Of a DNA stretch of 64,000 nt, positions 45,951-58,103 are shown one piece after another. Below the pieces are notes generated by a model. The model did no database searches. It was given only the letters and a program-made list of their open reading frames with translations, and was not told the DNA's origin. Numbering within the stretch: position 1 is the stretch's first letter; each line of letters opens with the position of its first letter. Both the position numbers and the translations under genes were made by a program. Origin of the DNA: Chlorophyllum brunneum (Eukaryota; Basidiomycota; Agaricomycetes; Agaricales; Agaricaceae); NCBI GenBank assembly GCA_963576785.1, contig OY756143.1:930001-994000 (forward strand). Reading direction: 5' to 3'.

Positions 45951-48590
45951 CCATTCCATACCATCTCACACTACAACCAACAGTATACATCCAAATCAAG
46001 ATGGCCCTGCCAATCCCTACTATATCAAAACTGCATAGCCAATATTACCAATGCTTGGACATAGTTTATTTCCAATCATTTCATATTTTTTTCCCTTTTC
46101 TTTCATTTCTTCTTTGGCTTCAATGCTAACAATCAAAGACTTGTCATTCAACTGACAGAGTCTACCTATCCACACCCTTTCCACCAATCACTTCTCTTTC
46201 TTTCTTTACTATTCAGAAAATCATGTTACAATCATCATAAAACTTTCTTTATCTCTCTTTCTTGCTCATCCCTTATTCTCTAGATTTAGTAGATACTCAT
46301 AGTGTACTAGTATAAATACACTCATGTATCTACAACTAGGGGGCAGTAAAAATTTGACCTTTAATCTCTTGAATCAGTAGCCAGTAATGTCAGTTGACAT
46401 TGCACTTACTTCATCACCTCAAACCCCAGCCACTTCTTATCACTTCACTAACCTAATGCAAATAAGCTACTTCAATGCTTTTTGCATTTTCTACAAACCC
46501 TCAGTTAGCCAAAGACATATCTGGGGAAAAAAGTTGGGAACACAAAAATTTCACCTCTTTTATCTCATCCAAATCATTAGTCTTGATCCTAATAATCTTC
46601 CTCCCTAATGCTTTCTCAATCTGATCCATTTGTGTCCATGTAGTATGGTACACAAGCAGTCCACAGATGGTTTTTTATATGTGTGTAATTAACCAATTCT
46701 AGGTCCAGATATGGTCCTTTCCTCATATCACCTTGAGCCTCTGAGCTGTTAGCCCTTGGTGCTATTTCAGGTTGTGTCTACAGGATTCTTGTGTTTTATG
46801 TGGTGCCAAATCACTCAGAAATGGAATTTAGAATTTTTTTGTGAATTTATCACAGCAAAAGTACATAAATCATGTGCCAAGTCAAATCTTGTGCCTGCAT
46901 AGTCTTTGGATCACTCTAGAGTCAATCTTATTGGAACCCAGCCATAATCTATGACCTAACATATATTTCAGACACTTTGGATATTATCTTACAGCTGCTC
47001 TTGCACAGGTAGGTATACAGTGCATTGTGCATACAGCTGTGTCACACTAGGTAACATATCATGTGATGACCTACATGTGACTAGTATAATGGCATTAGCC
47101 TCTATATTCCATGATAAGTATCTCATCACTCATAATAGATAAGATATCAAAGTGCACACAAGTCTAGGCCATCAAAATCCATATAGCTACAAATAGTTTC
47201 TCTTGTAGACCTCTCATATAAGAAAATTTTCCTTCTTATCTTATCAATTTTTGCAGTCTTGCCATTCTTACTCTTTTTTCACTTCTACCTACCAACATTC
47301 CTATGTTTATTAGTGAACAGGTAGTACAGCTATCTTAGTATCCACTTTGAGTACCCACATTGGCCTATCTTTTGCTCAGGCCCCAGTAGTTCTGAATTCC
47401 AGCCTTGTGAGGAGGCATTCTCCTTCTATTCTACCCTCCACTTCTATTTCTCCAAGATAAGGACTTCCAAGTCAATCCTTATCAGAGGTTATTTCATCCC
47501 CTCCTCACTTACAGAGTCATGTGATTCTGTTTACCATTGGATTCAGGCCAAAAAGGTAATATCTACCTCTAGACCTTTTGTAACCTTGGAAGTTACCCAA
47601 ATTACAAACTTCTGAAACTTAGTAATTCATTACTTCTAGATATACTGACTTCTAGAACCTTTTCCCAGCTTTCCTAGATATTTAGAAAGTGAAGTAAAGA
47701 TCTTATTCTGTGTAGTTACAGTTATTAATTTCATGCAGTTATTTATTAATTTTGCATGTCATTTATTTTTTAGGCAGATGGTGCATTATAAGCATATGGC
47801 TTTACTTCTGGCCAATTGATTCCTGGAGGACAAGAATTCATTCATCCATGATCTTGTCAAGGTGCAGTATACATTTATGCAACACCTTTATATTCTTCAC
47901 CAAAATTACCAAAAAAATTGTGTCACTCAGACTGAAGAAGATATTGTTCAAAAACAACAGGTCAAATAGCAGGACAATCAGTCTGTCCCTCAATACATGG
48001 TAAGTATGTCCATACTACACAAAATGTTTACTAATAAGTAGTCCTAGGTATATGATTGCCATAAAGCTACTGCAGAATACTATATATCATGGGGTCCCAG
48101 ATGATTGCCTTCCTGTAGCTCTGGAAGCACATGCCAAAGGATGCCTGCAGTGGTAATAAGGCTGTCACATATTCAAATCAGATGATTTATTATGAAATTC
48201 TATCCCCAGTATGGCATAACCCAGAGACAAAAGAATGGTTTCAAACCTGGGATTATCTGTTCATGTCAATGCGCTATGGGCCTGATGGGTAACCAAATGG
48301 TCCAGGTAGGTTTCCTTATGTTTGGATTGATTCCATATCTCAGAGACTAGACTTCTGTACCCCCTAAACTTTCCAAGAAATTCTATGACCCCAGTTGGTA
48401 CTGATTTCTGAATAAAATTGAACAATAGAAGCTCAATACATGGCAAGAGATATGCTTTACATTCCTCTCAAAGGACATCCGGTGGGTTTTTATTTTTATT
48501 TTGTTGATTGTGAGCTTTCAATGTTCAACTTTCAAAAGGATTGCAGAACACTATGAGTATGTCAAGCTGTAGAAAGATGTACTACTGCAA
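45951..48590. other. AT-rich relic DNA, no gene recognised
   Basis: Almost free of CpG. 45,918-46,056 repeats 14,249-14,390. Around 47,780-48,300 frames such as KHMALLLAN..FLEDKNSFIHDLVKVQ and HGVPDDCLPVALEAHAKGCLQ look like decayed coding sequence, but I cannot name the family. Confidence 0.4.
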
Positions 48591-48660
48591 GTAAGTCTTC
48601 AGCCAGCTCTTCTTTTACATCCTTGCTAATTGCAAGTATAGGTTCTGAGAGAGTCTGAAT
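48591..48660 (+). pseudogene. Fragment of carboxylesterase 3' end
   Basis: About 70 bp aligned with 54,599-54,670: end of the penultimate exon, last intron (GTAAGTCTTC..AAGTATAG) and start of the last exon (GTTCTGRGAGAGT). Most differences are CG to CA or other transitions, with the intact gene keeping CpG. Confidence 0.65.
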
Positions 48661-48785
48661 ACTTTACCATGATTAAAATAAAACTGATTTTACATCTATA
48701 TATGAATATCAAAGTATAGGGATCAAGATAACATTGAAACTGACATATATGTATGTGTTATCTTATACAGAGCATATCAGGGAAG

Positions 48786-50121
48786 CTAATCATCCTTTCT
48801 ATAGGGGAATACCTGAGTACAACTGGTATTGCCAACAGTGTTATACAAGAAGCCCAAGTTTATGTTCAATACTTTTCTTAGCACCCCAGTTGGGTTAGGA
48901 TACAAACTGACAACAGTCTTGTTCACAAATTGCTGATACAAAAAGTAGCCAGAAGTTGGCTGAATTTGGGTCTGGGGTATAAGTATTGACCCTATTAACA
49001 TTAGTACCAGGAGGCAATGGGTGAGTACAGATAACAACATCAGTACCCTCCATACTCATTGGTTTGCTGGCTCTATGAAAATCATTGGGCATGTGCATAT
49101 GCTAGAAGAAGCCACATACAATGTCAGTACCCAGCTGGCTATCACACTATCACCCATCTATGAAGAAGTTTATGGGGAAGATAGTCTCTACTTAAGCAGC
49201 AAAGTATGTGGGAGATATGAAAGAGAAGTTCAGGTTTTTCACTATTGAGTCTTGAATCTACTTGAATCTAAACTTGCTGGTAATGGTCAGGTTGTATTTG
49301 CCTGCTCCATATTGATTACTATATACAATAAGCTGCAAGTGAGGTCAGTCATCTGCTTTCACCCTGAAGTTACTCATCATCCTTACCTCATTGAATAGAG
49401 TCTCATTGAAGCTGTGGTTGTCTCCAAAGAAGGCATTGCCTGAAAATTGAGTAAGCATGAATCTGGTCATGAAACACTTAACAAACCTCAGGTCATACTT
49501 GCATTGCCTTTGAATGGTCCATGAATATCCAGTCTACCAACAGTGGCCAGTGCAGTTGGGTCAGGGCCTGTCAGAAAGGTCTTTCCACCAATAATGAGCA
49601 GATTTGTAACATTGCTATCAACAAGAAGGCCAGTATAGACAATACTTCTTGTGAGAGAATTTTCCATATTGAATCCTATAGCAGGTAAGAGTCCCAGACC
49701 TATACATCAATGACAACTCTCACCCTCTTGTATAGTATTAATGAGCTGCACTGGAGTGGCAATACTATTATGAGAAAGATACTACAACCAAGGCCTGATA
49801 TTAGAATACTAAATATAATGCATAAATAGGACAGCATTCTGATACCATAAGAGGTAAGGGTATTCAAGCCAGAATAGGGTCTCACATGTCACCATCTTTG
49901 AGGGGCATCTATGGGTGCTTTTTATCATTGACAAGCTTGGTGCCATTGAATTTCAAGAGAGAGGGAGGGTTTTTCAGTTGCTGGAAATTGAGAATAGGGA
50001 TGATCTTGTCCAATTCATCTCTTGGCAATCCTGCTAGCAAGTCATAGGCAGGGAAAGCCATGGCCAAAGGAGTAAGAGTAAAGGCAAGGGCAATAAAATG
50101 TACAAAATATGTATAACACAA
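48786..50121 (-). pseudogene. Heme-thiolate peroxygenase (UPO/HTP family), decayed
   Basis: N-terminal hydrophobic leader then FPAYDLLAGLPRDELD and FNGTKLVNDKKHPW, typical of chloroperoxidase-like unspecific peroxygenases (secreted heme-thiolate enzymes). The heme-ligand motif PCP is PYS here (near 49,871-49,880), with a base missing just before it and a TGA nearby. Further matches in order: IIGGKTFLTGPDP, FFGDNHSFNETLF, YNLTITSKFRF, MPNDFHRASKP, NTYTPDPNSANFW, LYPNPTGVLRK and a C-terminal NTSCTQVFPYRKDD with stop at 48,786. Frames are broken by several shifts and stops and arginines are mostly lost, so it is dead. The gene probably had introns that now blur the frame. Confidence 0.75.
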
Positions 50122-50369
50122 ACTATTGAGTTGATAGTGCAGATTTCTATCTAATAAAACAATGACAACCTTTCATATTCCTTTATAGGATTTTGACATT
50201 GCTGTGCTTGCCTGTGGTTAATATAGAACCAATACTTAGGTCTTTGTGTGGTAGAGATGTATAAATCAATCCTTAGTTGGTTTGGATCTCCTTTAGGGCA
50301 GTACTTCATACCAGTCTGCTACCCAGGGACCATAGCATCCAGAATCTATGACTTCTTATCAGAATAGAA

Positions 50370-50810
50370 CAATGACATCGGACAGTGTCAAGCAAAGATA
50401 AAGAATAGTACAGTACTAACACCAGTTATGTATTACAGATTCTGAATAAATGTATTATGTTTTCCCTATTCCCAATGGTGACTTCAAACAACAGCATAAA
50501 TTTGCCCAATCAACAAGTAGTGCAATGCCAGTCAAACTGATTTTAGATTGACCTCATAAAATCTCAAAATATGTGCACTACCTTTTATACCAAACCAACT
50601 GTAGTATTAGCTTATCAGATCTGTGAACTTATAGTAGGCCAATGCATCAAACACCCAAACACCTTCTTTGTTATAACATATCAGTCCCTTCCACAAAGAC
50701 CACCTTCTTTCACAGCCACTAGTCTGATCAGTTCAGCACTTCACCTCCCATATGGTATTTGCTGTAGTATAACTATGAATATGGAATATACAAATATCAG
50801 GCTAATAGGA
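50370..50810. repeat. Possible diverged copy of 54,840-55,110
   Basis: Weak collinear similarity by eye: GGTGACTTCAAACAACAGCAT against GGTGACTCCAAAACAATGGCAT, ATGCAATG-like runs, and CTTCACCTCCCATATGGT against CTTCCCACATGGT, in the same order. If real, it continues the carboxylesterase duplication on the far side of the peroxygenase relic. Confidence 0.3.
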
Positions 50811-50964
50811 TAGGGTTTGGCTATGCTTAACATGAACCTCAAGCTGTACCATACATACAAGGGTCCATGCCAGCACATCAATGTAATAAACATTTTATTA
50901 AGGAGTAACAAGAAAAAGATATAAAGAGTAAAGAATGATAAGAGAAGTAGAGGAGAAAAGACTC

Positions 50965-51031
50965 TAACACTAACACTGACACTAACACTAACACTAACAC
51001 TAACACTAACACTAACATTGACACTAACACT
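50965..51031. repeat. Hexanucleotide microsatellite (TAACAC)n
   Basis: About 11 units of TAACAC with a few GACACT variants. It does not match the usual fungal telomere repeat TTAGGG. It lies next to the border where CpG-poor DNA changes to normal gene-bearing DNA (about 51,180). Confidence 0.9.
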
Positions 51032-51179
51032 GAAGGGAAGTTGATAACATTTGGGAGAGCTGGAGTGCTCCTTATATATGTGACTACTATCTAATCTAAA
51101 GCTAGATAAAGAGCAGATAAGGTTAGATAGACAGGATAAGCCCAGATAAGATAAGATACCTGGTCATCTCTAACACATT

Positions 51180-52360
51180 TAACGGTAATTGGCGAGGAGA
51201 GGGACGTTATGGATGCAATGTTTTTCACAAGGAATCGAGGTAAACAACGGGGGTGCGAATATCCGCAGCAATTTAAGCAAATCGGTTAGAAACCTATCTC
51301 CCCTTCGTAAGTTGCTCAGGGTTCAAAATTTCCTACTTCTGTATAACTTATGTTGACCTTTCAGAGGGATTGTGGTATAGACCGAGGGCTTTTGGGGTGC
51401 TGCTACGGGACCTTGAGATATCTGGGTATGCGTTGGCTGGCAATTCGGATGCGCCAACACCTTAGACAGACGGGGAGACTCTGGAAAGTGTTAGGTCGGA
51501 TGCAGGACAGGACATATTGATCTTGGATTCGTCGTGAACATAAAATTTTTGTTGAGAAATCCTACTTCGGGCTTGGGGTTATAAAAGGTTGTGTTTGAAA
51601 GGATACAAATATTCAAGGAGCTAACGCTAGCGGAGGATTGTAGACCCATGGACCCACAACGTCTCATAATCGTCAAGGTTGTACTTCATCTGTGTTTCCG
51701 GGACCCAGATTGACCTCCATAGCGTGAGGGGCAAATTCCGAAGAATAACACGTGATCCCGTCCGTACGAAGCACAATCTGGTGCGGTCAGTGCTCTAAGG
51801 CTCGACACGCGACTATTCCTGACTGGTAGCCAGCTTGGATGATGCGGCATCATCCTCCTTCCAACACTGGAGCAGCGTAACCAAGCTCTATTCTCATCAC
51901 AGGCGATTTTGTCCCCGCCAGTGAGTGTGCTGTTTGTATTGGGTACAGGTCTGGAGAACTTGTTCACACCCATGTCACTTGGGTCCTCACTCCTAGTGAT
52001 GATCGCGAATCAAGGAAACCTAAAACACGAAACCGTTGTCCCTGGTATGTTTGTTGCATTCGCCAACCACAGTTCCAGAATCATTACCTCGCCCCGTCTG
52101 AGTCGGAGTGGTACCTTCTCAGTGGCTTCAGAATGTTGCCATGGGTTCAAGGCTATGGTCCCCATTTTGCTTCTCGTTCGTCGCGCCGATGGAATAGCAT
52201 GGGTAGCTGAAGCCAGATATATCACGGCCGTTGAGGCGCCTGCGGGAATCTAGTCACGACCAACATCAAGAATTTATGATGATCAAGAACACTAGATGTT
52301 AGGTCCCACCTGGAGCGCCCAACTGGCTTGTCACAATCCTGACTACCACCTACAAGACCT
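51180..52360. other. Intergenic upstream of the carboxylesterase
   Basis: Normal base composition returns here. Short ORFs exist on both strands (for example minus 51,686-51,973 and 52,010-52,225), with no recognised domain and no convincing splice plan. I cannot exclude a small minus-strand gene. Confidence 0.35.
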
Positions 52361-54692
52361 ATGCGACAGGCTTTGGCAACTTTCCTCCTTTCGTCGTTGG
52401 CTATAGCGATTCAAGGCCAGCGACAAATCAGCACCCTTGTCGACTTGGGATATACAAAATATGAAGGCACTGTGAACAACCAGACGGGGAACGTGGAGTT
52501 CCTCGGTATGCGTTTTGCAGCAGCGCCAACTGGTGGGTAGTTCTTCATCGTGGTTACATCGTTTATTGAACACTGTCTCTGGCTACTAGGAGACCTTCGT
52601 TGGAGAGAACCACAGAACCCCCAGTCAACTCCCGGTGTTCAAAAAGCCAATGCATTCCCCAGTCGATGCTGGCAAGGAAACCAAGGAAATCAGACCACAT
52701 CACCCTTCCCATCAGCCTCCAATCTAGAGAACAGGAGTAGGAATCAAAAGCGAGATCTGTTACCGGTACCAGGCTTCTCGGAGGATTGTTTATTCCTCAA
52801 GTATGTTTTTCGCTTGGTGCATTACTGCGGGACTGACGGACTTGCAGTGTTTTCGCGCCAGGTTCACCCGGAAAAGACTTACCTGTTGTTGTGTGGATAC
52901 ACGGGTGTGTTTGTTGTCTTCTCAAGAACGCGTCTCAACGATGGCTTATGAGACGATCAGAGGAGGCTATGTCATTGGAAGTTCTTCCGGCTACAAAGGT
53001 TTTGACATATACGACGGTAACGATCCGATCCGCGCAGCTGGGGGAGGAGCTGTAGTTGTGACTATCCAGTACCGATTGGGCGTGTTTGGGTTCCTCGCGG
53101 GACAGAAGGTCCATGATAACGGGGCCCTGAATGCAGGATTACGTGAGTTCTTGGTTACCACTCGACTCGTAAGGTGCTGATCGGTTACAAGTTGATCAGC
53201 AATTTGCGCTTCAATGGGTGCAACACCATGTATGTCCTGGCTTGACTGTCAAGTCTGTGTGATCGGGGGCTGAATTTGAATAGATCGGGAAATTCGGTGG
53301 AGATCCACGCAAGGTCACTATCTGGGGTGAATCCGCCGGTCAGTCGAATCATGCTGCGCATGTCCTCTTGATCTGAAGCTGGAGTTCAGGTGCTAGGTCT
53401 ATCCTACAACATATTATTGCTAACAATGGGAATACCCAACCACCTCTATTTCGTGCGGCTATGACCAGTTCGACGTTTCTCCCTTCTCAATACAAGTACG
53501 ATGATCGGGTTCCCGAGGTTGGTCTGGCCTTTCATCACGTACTGGCAGGAGTTAAACTTTTGGTCCTGCAGCAAGTATATGCGACTGTTGCCAATGCTAC
53601 TAGGTATGGCTCTGAATCTCTGATGCGTGTGTGTTGTTACTGACATTTGAGTTGCTAGATGCTCCTCAGCGAAAGATTCCCTCCAATGTCTAAGGAATGC
53701 AGATGCCAACACAATTCAGCAAGCCAATTTCAACATTAGCAATAGCGGTTTCTTCGGTACCTACGTTTTTGTTCCAGTCATCGATGGGCGCTTGTTCAAC
53801 AAGAGACCGACGCAATTGATTCGTGAAGGAAGGGTCAACGGAGTATGTATCTATTGGCGCTCTGGGCTCCCTAAAAAGTTACTCAACAAATTATTGCAGG
53901 AGGCTTTACTTGCCGTGACTAACAGCCACGAGGGTGATCTCTTTGTGAATATGAGCACTGCTCCCACCGTCCAAGTTCCGCAGTACCTCGCCAATCTATT
54001 TCCAGAATTCCAGGATCCTCAAATCGCTGCGGCTGCGACCCATTACAAGAATGTCGGCGCGCCGATCCAACAGGTTACTGCGATCATGAGTGAATGTAAG
54101 ACTGCGCCTCTCTTCGGATTGGACATCATCTGCATTTTTATCTAGCTACTTTCGTCTGTCCGTCGTACTTTTTACTTCGTGCATTCAAGAACAAAGGGTT
54201 CAAGGCAAGTAATCCAAGGATACCTCACGCGTGACTCAATGTTAAGGTTGTCATAGGCCGAACTCGCTATCCCGCCCGGGCTCCACGGCGATGATGTTGG
54301 CTACTACTTCCCCAAGTAAATCGCCTCAAACTACTATATTCATGCTCGACACCGACATTTTTCACAGCCCGCTTTTCCAGCCACGCTTCAACAACACACA
54401 CTTCATAAATAACTTTGCTCAGTCGTTTATGAATTTCGTGTTGTCAATGGATCCTAACAAGAAATGGGATTCGGCGAATACTGTTCCGAGCTGGAGGAGC
54501 TGGAGTAATGGAGGGAGAGTGGAGATGATATTCAATAGGACAGAGGCAGGAGAGCCCAGCATCCATCCTCATGGAACCCAGGCGGATCTCCTTGAACGTT
54601 GCGAGTAAGTCTTCGGTCAGCTTTTCTTTTACGTCCTTGCTTATTACAAGTATAGGTTCTGGGAGAGTGTTGGTTCATTTTCGGCGCAATGA
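52361..54692 (+). CDS. Secreted type-B carboxylesterase/lipase
   Basis: Alpha/beta-hydrolase of the carboxylesterase type B family, hydrolysing esters outside the cell; substrate unknown. Fourteen exons: 52,361-52,532; 52,590-52,800; 52,848-52,904; 52,961-53,142; 53,192-53,229; 53,284-53,338; 53,390-53,517; 53,572-53,603; 53,659-53,842; 53,900-54,095; 54,146-54,204; 54,257-54,315; 54,368-54,604; 54,656-54,692. The sum is 1,647 nt, 548 residues. Signal peptide MRQALATFLLSSLAIAIQG. Oxyanion motif HGGG at about 146-149, nucleophile elbow GESAG with Ser237, SEDCLFLNVFAP, and catalytic His448 in PPGLHGDD. The intron after GFK (54,205-54,256) begins GCAAGT, a GC-AG intron. The donor after VPE (GTTGGT) is weak, so that boundary is the least sure. 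Confidence 0.88.
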
Positions 54693-55355
54693 TGAATTTT
54701 TACCCATGTCAATACGGGTCCCCCCCGGTTTGCAGTTCTACCGTCTGAAAATATATTGTTCGATTTGCATTGTAAATTTTGCGAAAGGCAGATTATCTGA
54801 GGAGAGGACGGATAAGAATGGTTCAGAGTCACGCACCGATCATAGAGTACCGAAGTTGTCGGTTTTCAACTCTCAGTGGTGACTCCAAAACAATGGCATG
54901 GACCCACTTGACCTACAAATGATGCAATGGTTTTATGTGCTGCGCTTTGTATCAATACAATTGTGCAACTCGCCCCGCACAGACCTATAATTCCGGGAAA
55001 TCTACATTGGTTGTCATCGCCGAACGCCAGGAGGTCTTCAGTTTGGTCCCACAAAGATCGTGGTTGCTAACTGACCCTGCATTTCGCTTCCCACATGGTG
55101 CAGTCCACTGCTGGCGTTCGCGTGCTAGCGTTTATTAACTCACCAAGCCTTTTTCATTCAAACGAGGTGGATGAAGTGGCATGTTCGGTATGGGGGCGGA
55201 CAGTTGCTTGGCGAGCTGATGTCTGACTCGTTCACATCGGCCCCCATGGTATGTAGGACAGGACAATTGACGGTCGCTCGGATTCCCTGATTCATTAGTA
55301 ACGTTGGTATACGGAACACGAAAAGTAAGGTAAATATATATATCGTCTAGTCCAG
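54693..55355. other. Intergenic, carboxylesterase to CYP51 (convergent)
   Basis: Both flanking genes end here. No gene seen. Part of it may be the source of the diverged copy at 50,370-50,810. Confidence 0.5.
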
Positions 55356-57375
55356 TTAATCGAATCGTCTCCTCCTATATGAGATTGCACGCGGAGTCTT
55401 GGGTAGTGTGATCATAGTCTGCCAAGGCAGGAAAGAGAAAAGCGTCAGTGGCTATATACCCAGTCCCAAAGCAAGACACTCACATGATAGTTATGCTCGG
55501 GCACCTTCTCAATCTTGATCTCCATATTCCTTATAAAGGTCGCAATAATTGTTCCTAACTGCAAATACGCAAACTGCTCTCCGATGCACCTATGCTTGCC
55601 GGCACCGAAAGGCTGATACGGACTCTCAGTACCCTTGCTAACCGCACCGAAACCATAGTCAATTTTCTCGCCACTCGCATCTTCGTACATCCGGTTAGCC
55701 TCTGCTGCGACACCTTCGGGATCACTCCATCGTAAAGGTTCCCATTTGTCGGCGTCCTTCCAGATTTGAGGATCGAGTTGGCTGACGAGTGGAGAAGCGA
55801 GGACGTAATGACCTTTTGGTACAACGTAGGTGGTATCCTTTCCTGGTGCGGCGAGGGTGGCGGGGACGGGCATGTCATCGCGGACCTTGCGCATGATGCT
55901 GTGAATGGGAGGGTGCATGCGAAGAGTTTCACGGATGACAGAGTCCATAAGAGGAAGTTGGCGGATTTCTTCGTAGGTCATCGAACGGAGGGAGCCGTCG
56001 GGATTAGCGAAGTATTTGAGTTGTTCTTGATAGAGAGCCTCACTAATGTATGGTCAGTGCGCGGGCTAGTACGGATAGGACGAGGCGTACGAGATATCAG
56101 GACGTTCTGCGATGTGGAGAAGAGCCCATGAACCGGTGGCAGAGCTAGTATGTTGACCAGCCATGAGAAGAGCAATCATAATGTGGGCGATTTCGTGATC
56201 CTTCAGTGGGCGTCCGTTACGGTAATTCTGCTGCATGAGAGCGGCAATCATGTCGTGGTCGTGCTATGAATATATATGTCAATATCTGACAAACTAAAAG
56301 TCGGGAATAACATACATCAGTATTTGAGCCATTCCGCCTTTGTCTGATGATGTTTACGTAGAACTCGCTCATCCTCTTGTGCGCGACGTCCCTTCTCCTG
56401 TAGCTGTCCAACGGTAAATTGGGGAACAAGAAGTTTAGCGGTGTGAATCCTCCATCGAGATCGTTGTAAATATCTGCGAATGTCTGGTCCAATCCCTCAC
56501 GCACTTCCTTGCCCTGTAGAGTCCTTGACGCAGTCAGAATTGTTATTCCTTGCAGCACCTTGAGAACGTCGAATTGACCCCACTCGTTGATGTCATTGGA
56601 TTGGTATACGGAGAATGCAGCGTCTGACATGAGATATTCCTCCATTTCTTCTTCAATCATGCCGACATAGGCACGGAGGTTGTCCGTTGAGAGACCGACT
56701 TTGACAAACTTCTTTTGTTCCATGAATACTTCGTTAGGGACGTCGTAGACGACATCCTTTCCAAACACAGGGGTAGTAAGATGCTGCAAAGGCGGTTAAA
56801 ATGAACTAAGCATCAGCTGTCGACTAGCTAACGAGAAACCCACAGTATAAGCATCCTCAGCGTTAAACACGATCGACTTGCCACCCAAAATGAAGTTGTT
56901 TCCCTTGCTTCCAAGAGCAACCGTCACGCGACGACCGAATAGAATGAAGGTAAAGACATCGCCATACTGTATCGACAAAGCAAGATCAACAAAACCATCC
57001 AAATTCATTCAGAAGATATGGTACGTACCTTCTCACGACACTTGGCAAAAAAGTTGAGTGGGTCAGTGCCATAACCAACAGCTGAGCCAACGATTGGTAG
57101 CCAATGGAAAACGACAGGTGGTTCATTGGGCTTGCGTGGAAGAAGCTGCGCAAAAAAAATGCAAAAGAGCCTTGTTGGTATGCAGCACACGTTTTCGGCA
57201 ACAAATTACGCACCAATTGCCTGAGCACATTCAGGACGATCGCCAACACCGGTACGTTTACGAAAAACAAGAGCACAAGTCTCGGGTTGATTGAACCGAG
57301 CTGAGCCTGGGCGTGTAGAAGGTATCCTGACCAGATATCTGATAGCGGCATCGTGCTGTTGGCAACGATGGACAT
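55356..57375 (-). CDS. CYP51: Sterol 14-alpha-demethylase, cytochrome P450 CYP51
   Basis: Removes the 14-alpha methyl group of lanosterol/eburicol in ergosterol synthesis; ER membrane; azole target. Seven exons: 57,375-57,214; 57,145-57,029; 56,966-56,844; 56,783-56,316; 56,263-56,091; 56,042-55,484; 55,418-55,356; 554 residues. Membrane anchor at about 33-50 ([16 protein letters not shown]), then [19 protein letters not shown]' region [16 protein letters not shown] (the Tyr at about 147 matches the azole-related Tyr132 of Candida CYP51). I-helix AGQHTS at about 325-330, ETLR at 386-389, heme loop [11 protein letters not shown] with Cys500, last exon [20 protein letters not shown]. An in-frame ATG lies upstream at 57,498, but the family N-terminus favours 57,375. 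Confidence 0.95.
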
Positions 57376-57714
57376 CGTGGCGACCAACGAAGAAGAGGGA
57401 GAATGAGGGAGGGCGTGTAGGGACGTTCTGGCACCATTTGTATTTATAAATTCTTTGAATTCGTTTTCCCATAGCCTTTCCCCATATGGCAACACCAAAC
57501 TCGAACCATGTCAATATAATTTCACTTGTACATATGCGCGACTTTTCTTCTTTTTTTTGGTGGAACGATAACGACTTAAGACAAAAGATGCGCCAGCTCT
57601 CGGGGTAGGCATCGATTCCTCTTCTCCGTTAAGGTAGTCTTTCGACTTGAAGGTATAGTTCACCCCTGGGAAAATGCTTAATGCGCGCCTCACAGGTAGT
57701 GTGGAACTCCCACA

Positions 57715-57918
57715 TTAACCATTATCGGGCGGCTCGTTTGCGTTTGGAGGTTCCAAGTGTTGGTTACCCACTAAAACCCCAGGGACATTTACCCAGCCTT
57801 TTGGGAGATTTTGTTCTAGCTTTTCCCATGTGTCTAGTATTAGTTTTTTATCTATTAATTTCACATCGAATTTAGAGGGATTTGACAGGTCCATTTTTAG
57901 TCTATGATTAAATTTCAT
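57715..57918 (-). CDS. Small ORF, unknown
   Basis: 67 residues, MKFNHRLKMDLSNPSKFDVK.., ending EPPNANEPPDNG. Composition looks protein-like (KLILDTWEKLEQNLPKGWVN), but there is no neighbouring exon I can join and no known domain. It may be a transposon scrap. Confidence 0.25.
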   Translation of the reverse strand: MKFNHRLKMDLSNPSKFDVKLIDKKLILDTWEKLEQNLPKGWVNVPGVLVGNQHLEPPNANEPPDNG

Positions 57919-58103
57919 TTTTAGTTGGTATCTGAGTTGGGTCTGTGTCGGCCGATTATTTTCGTTCTGGATTACTCTTTCACATCACATGCACATATAC
58001 GCGACTTAAATTTATTACATATTTACCCTTGGTGGTCATTGTTTTGTAGCATATATACAATCATGGACCATTATACTAGCACATACAAAGAAACAACGCT
58101 ATC

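Noticed and set aside
50965..51031. TAACAC repeat as an internal telomere
   Set aside because: Unit differs from the usual TTAGGG fungal repeat and it is flanked by ordinary sequence on both sides.
50881..51175. Solo LTR around the TAACAC microsatellite (TGT..ACA-like ends)
   Set aside because: No target duplication and no matching LTR elsewhere in the window.
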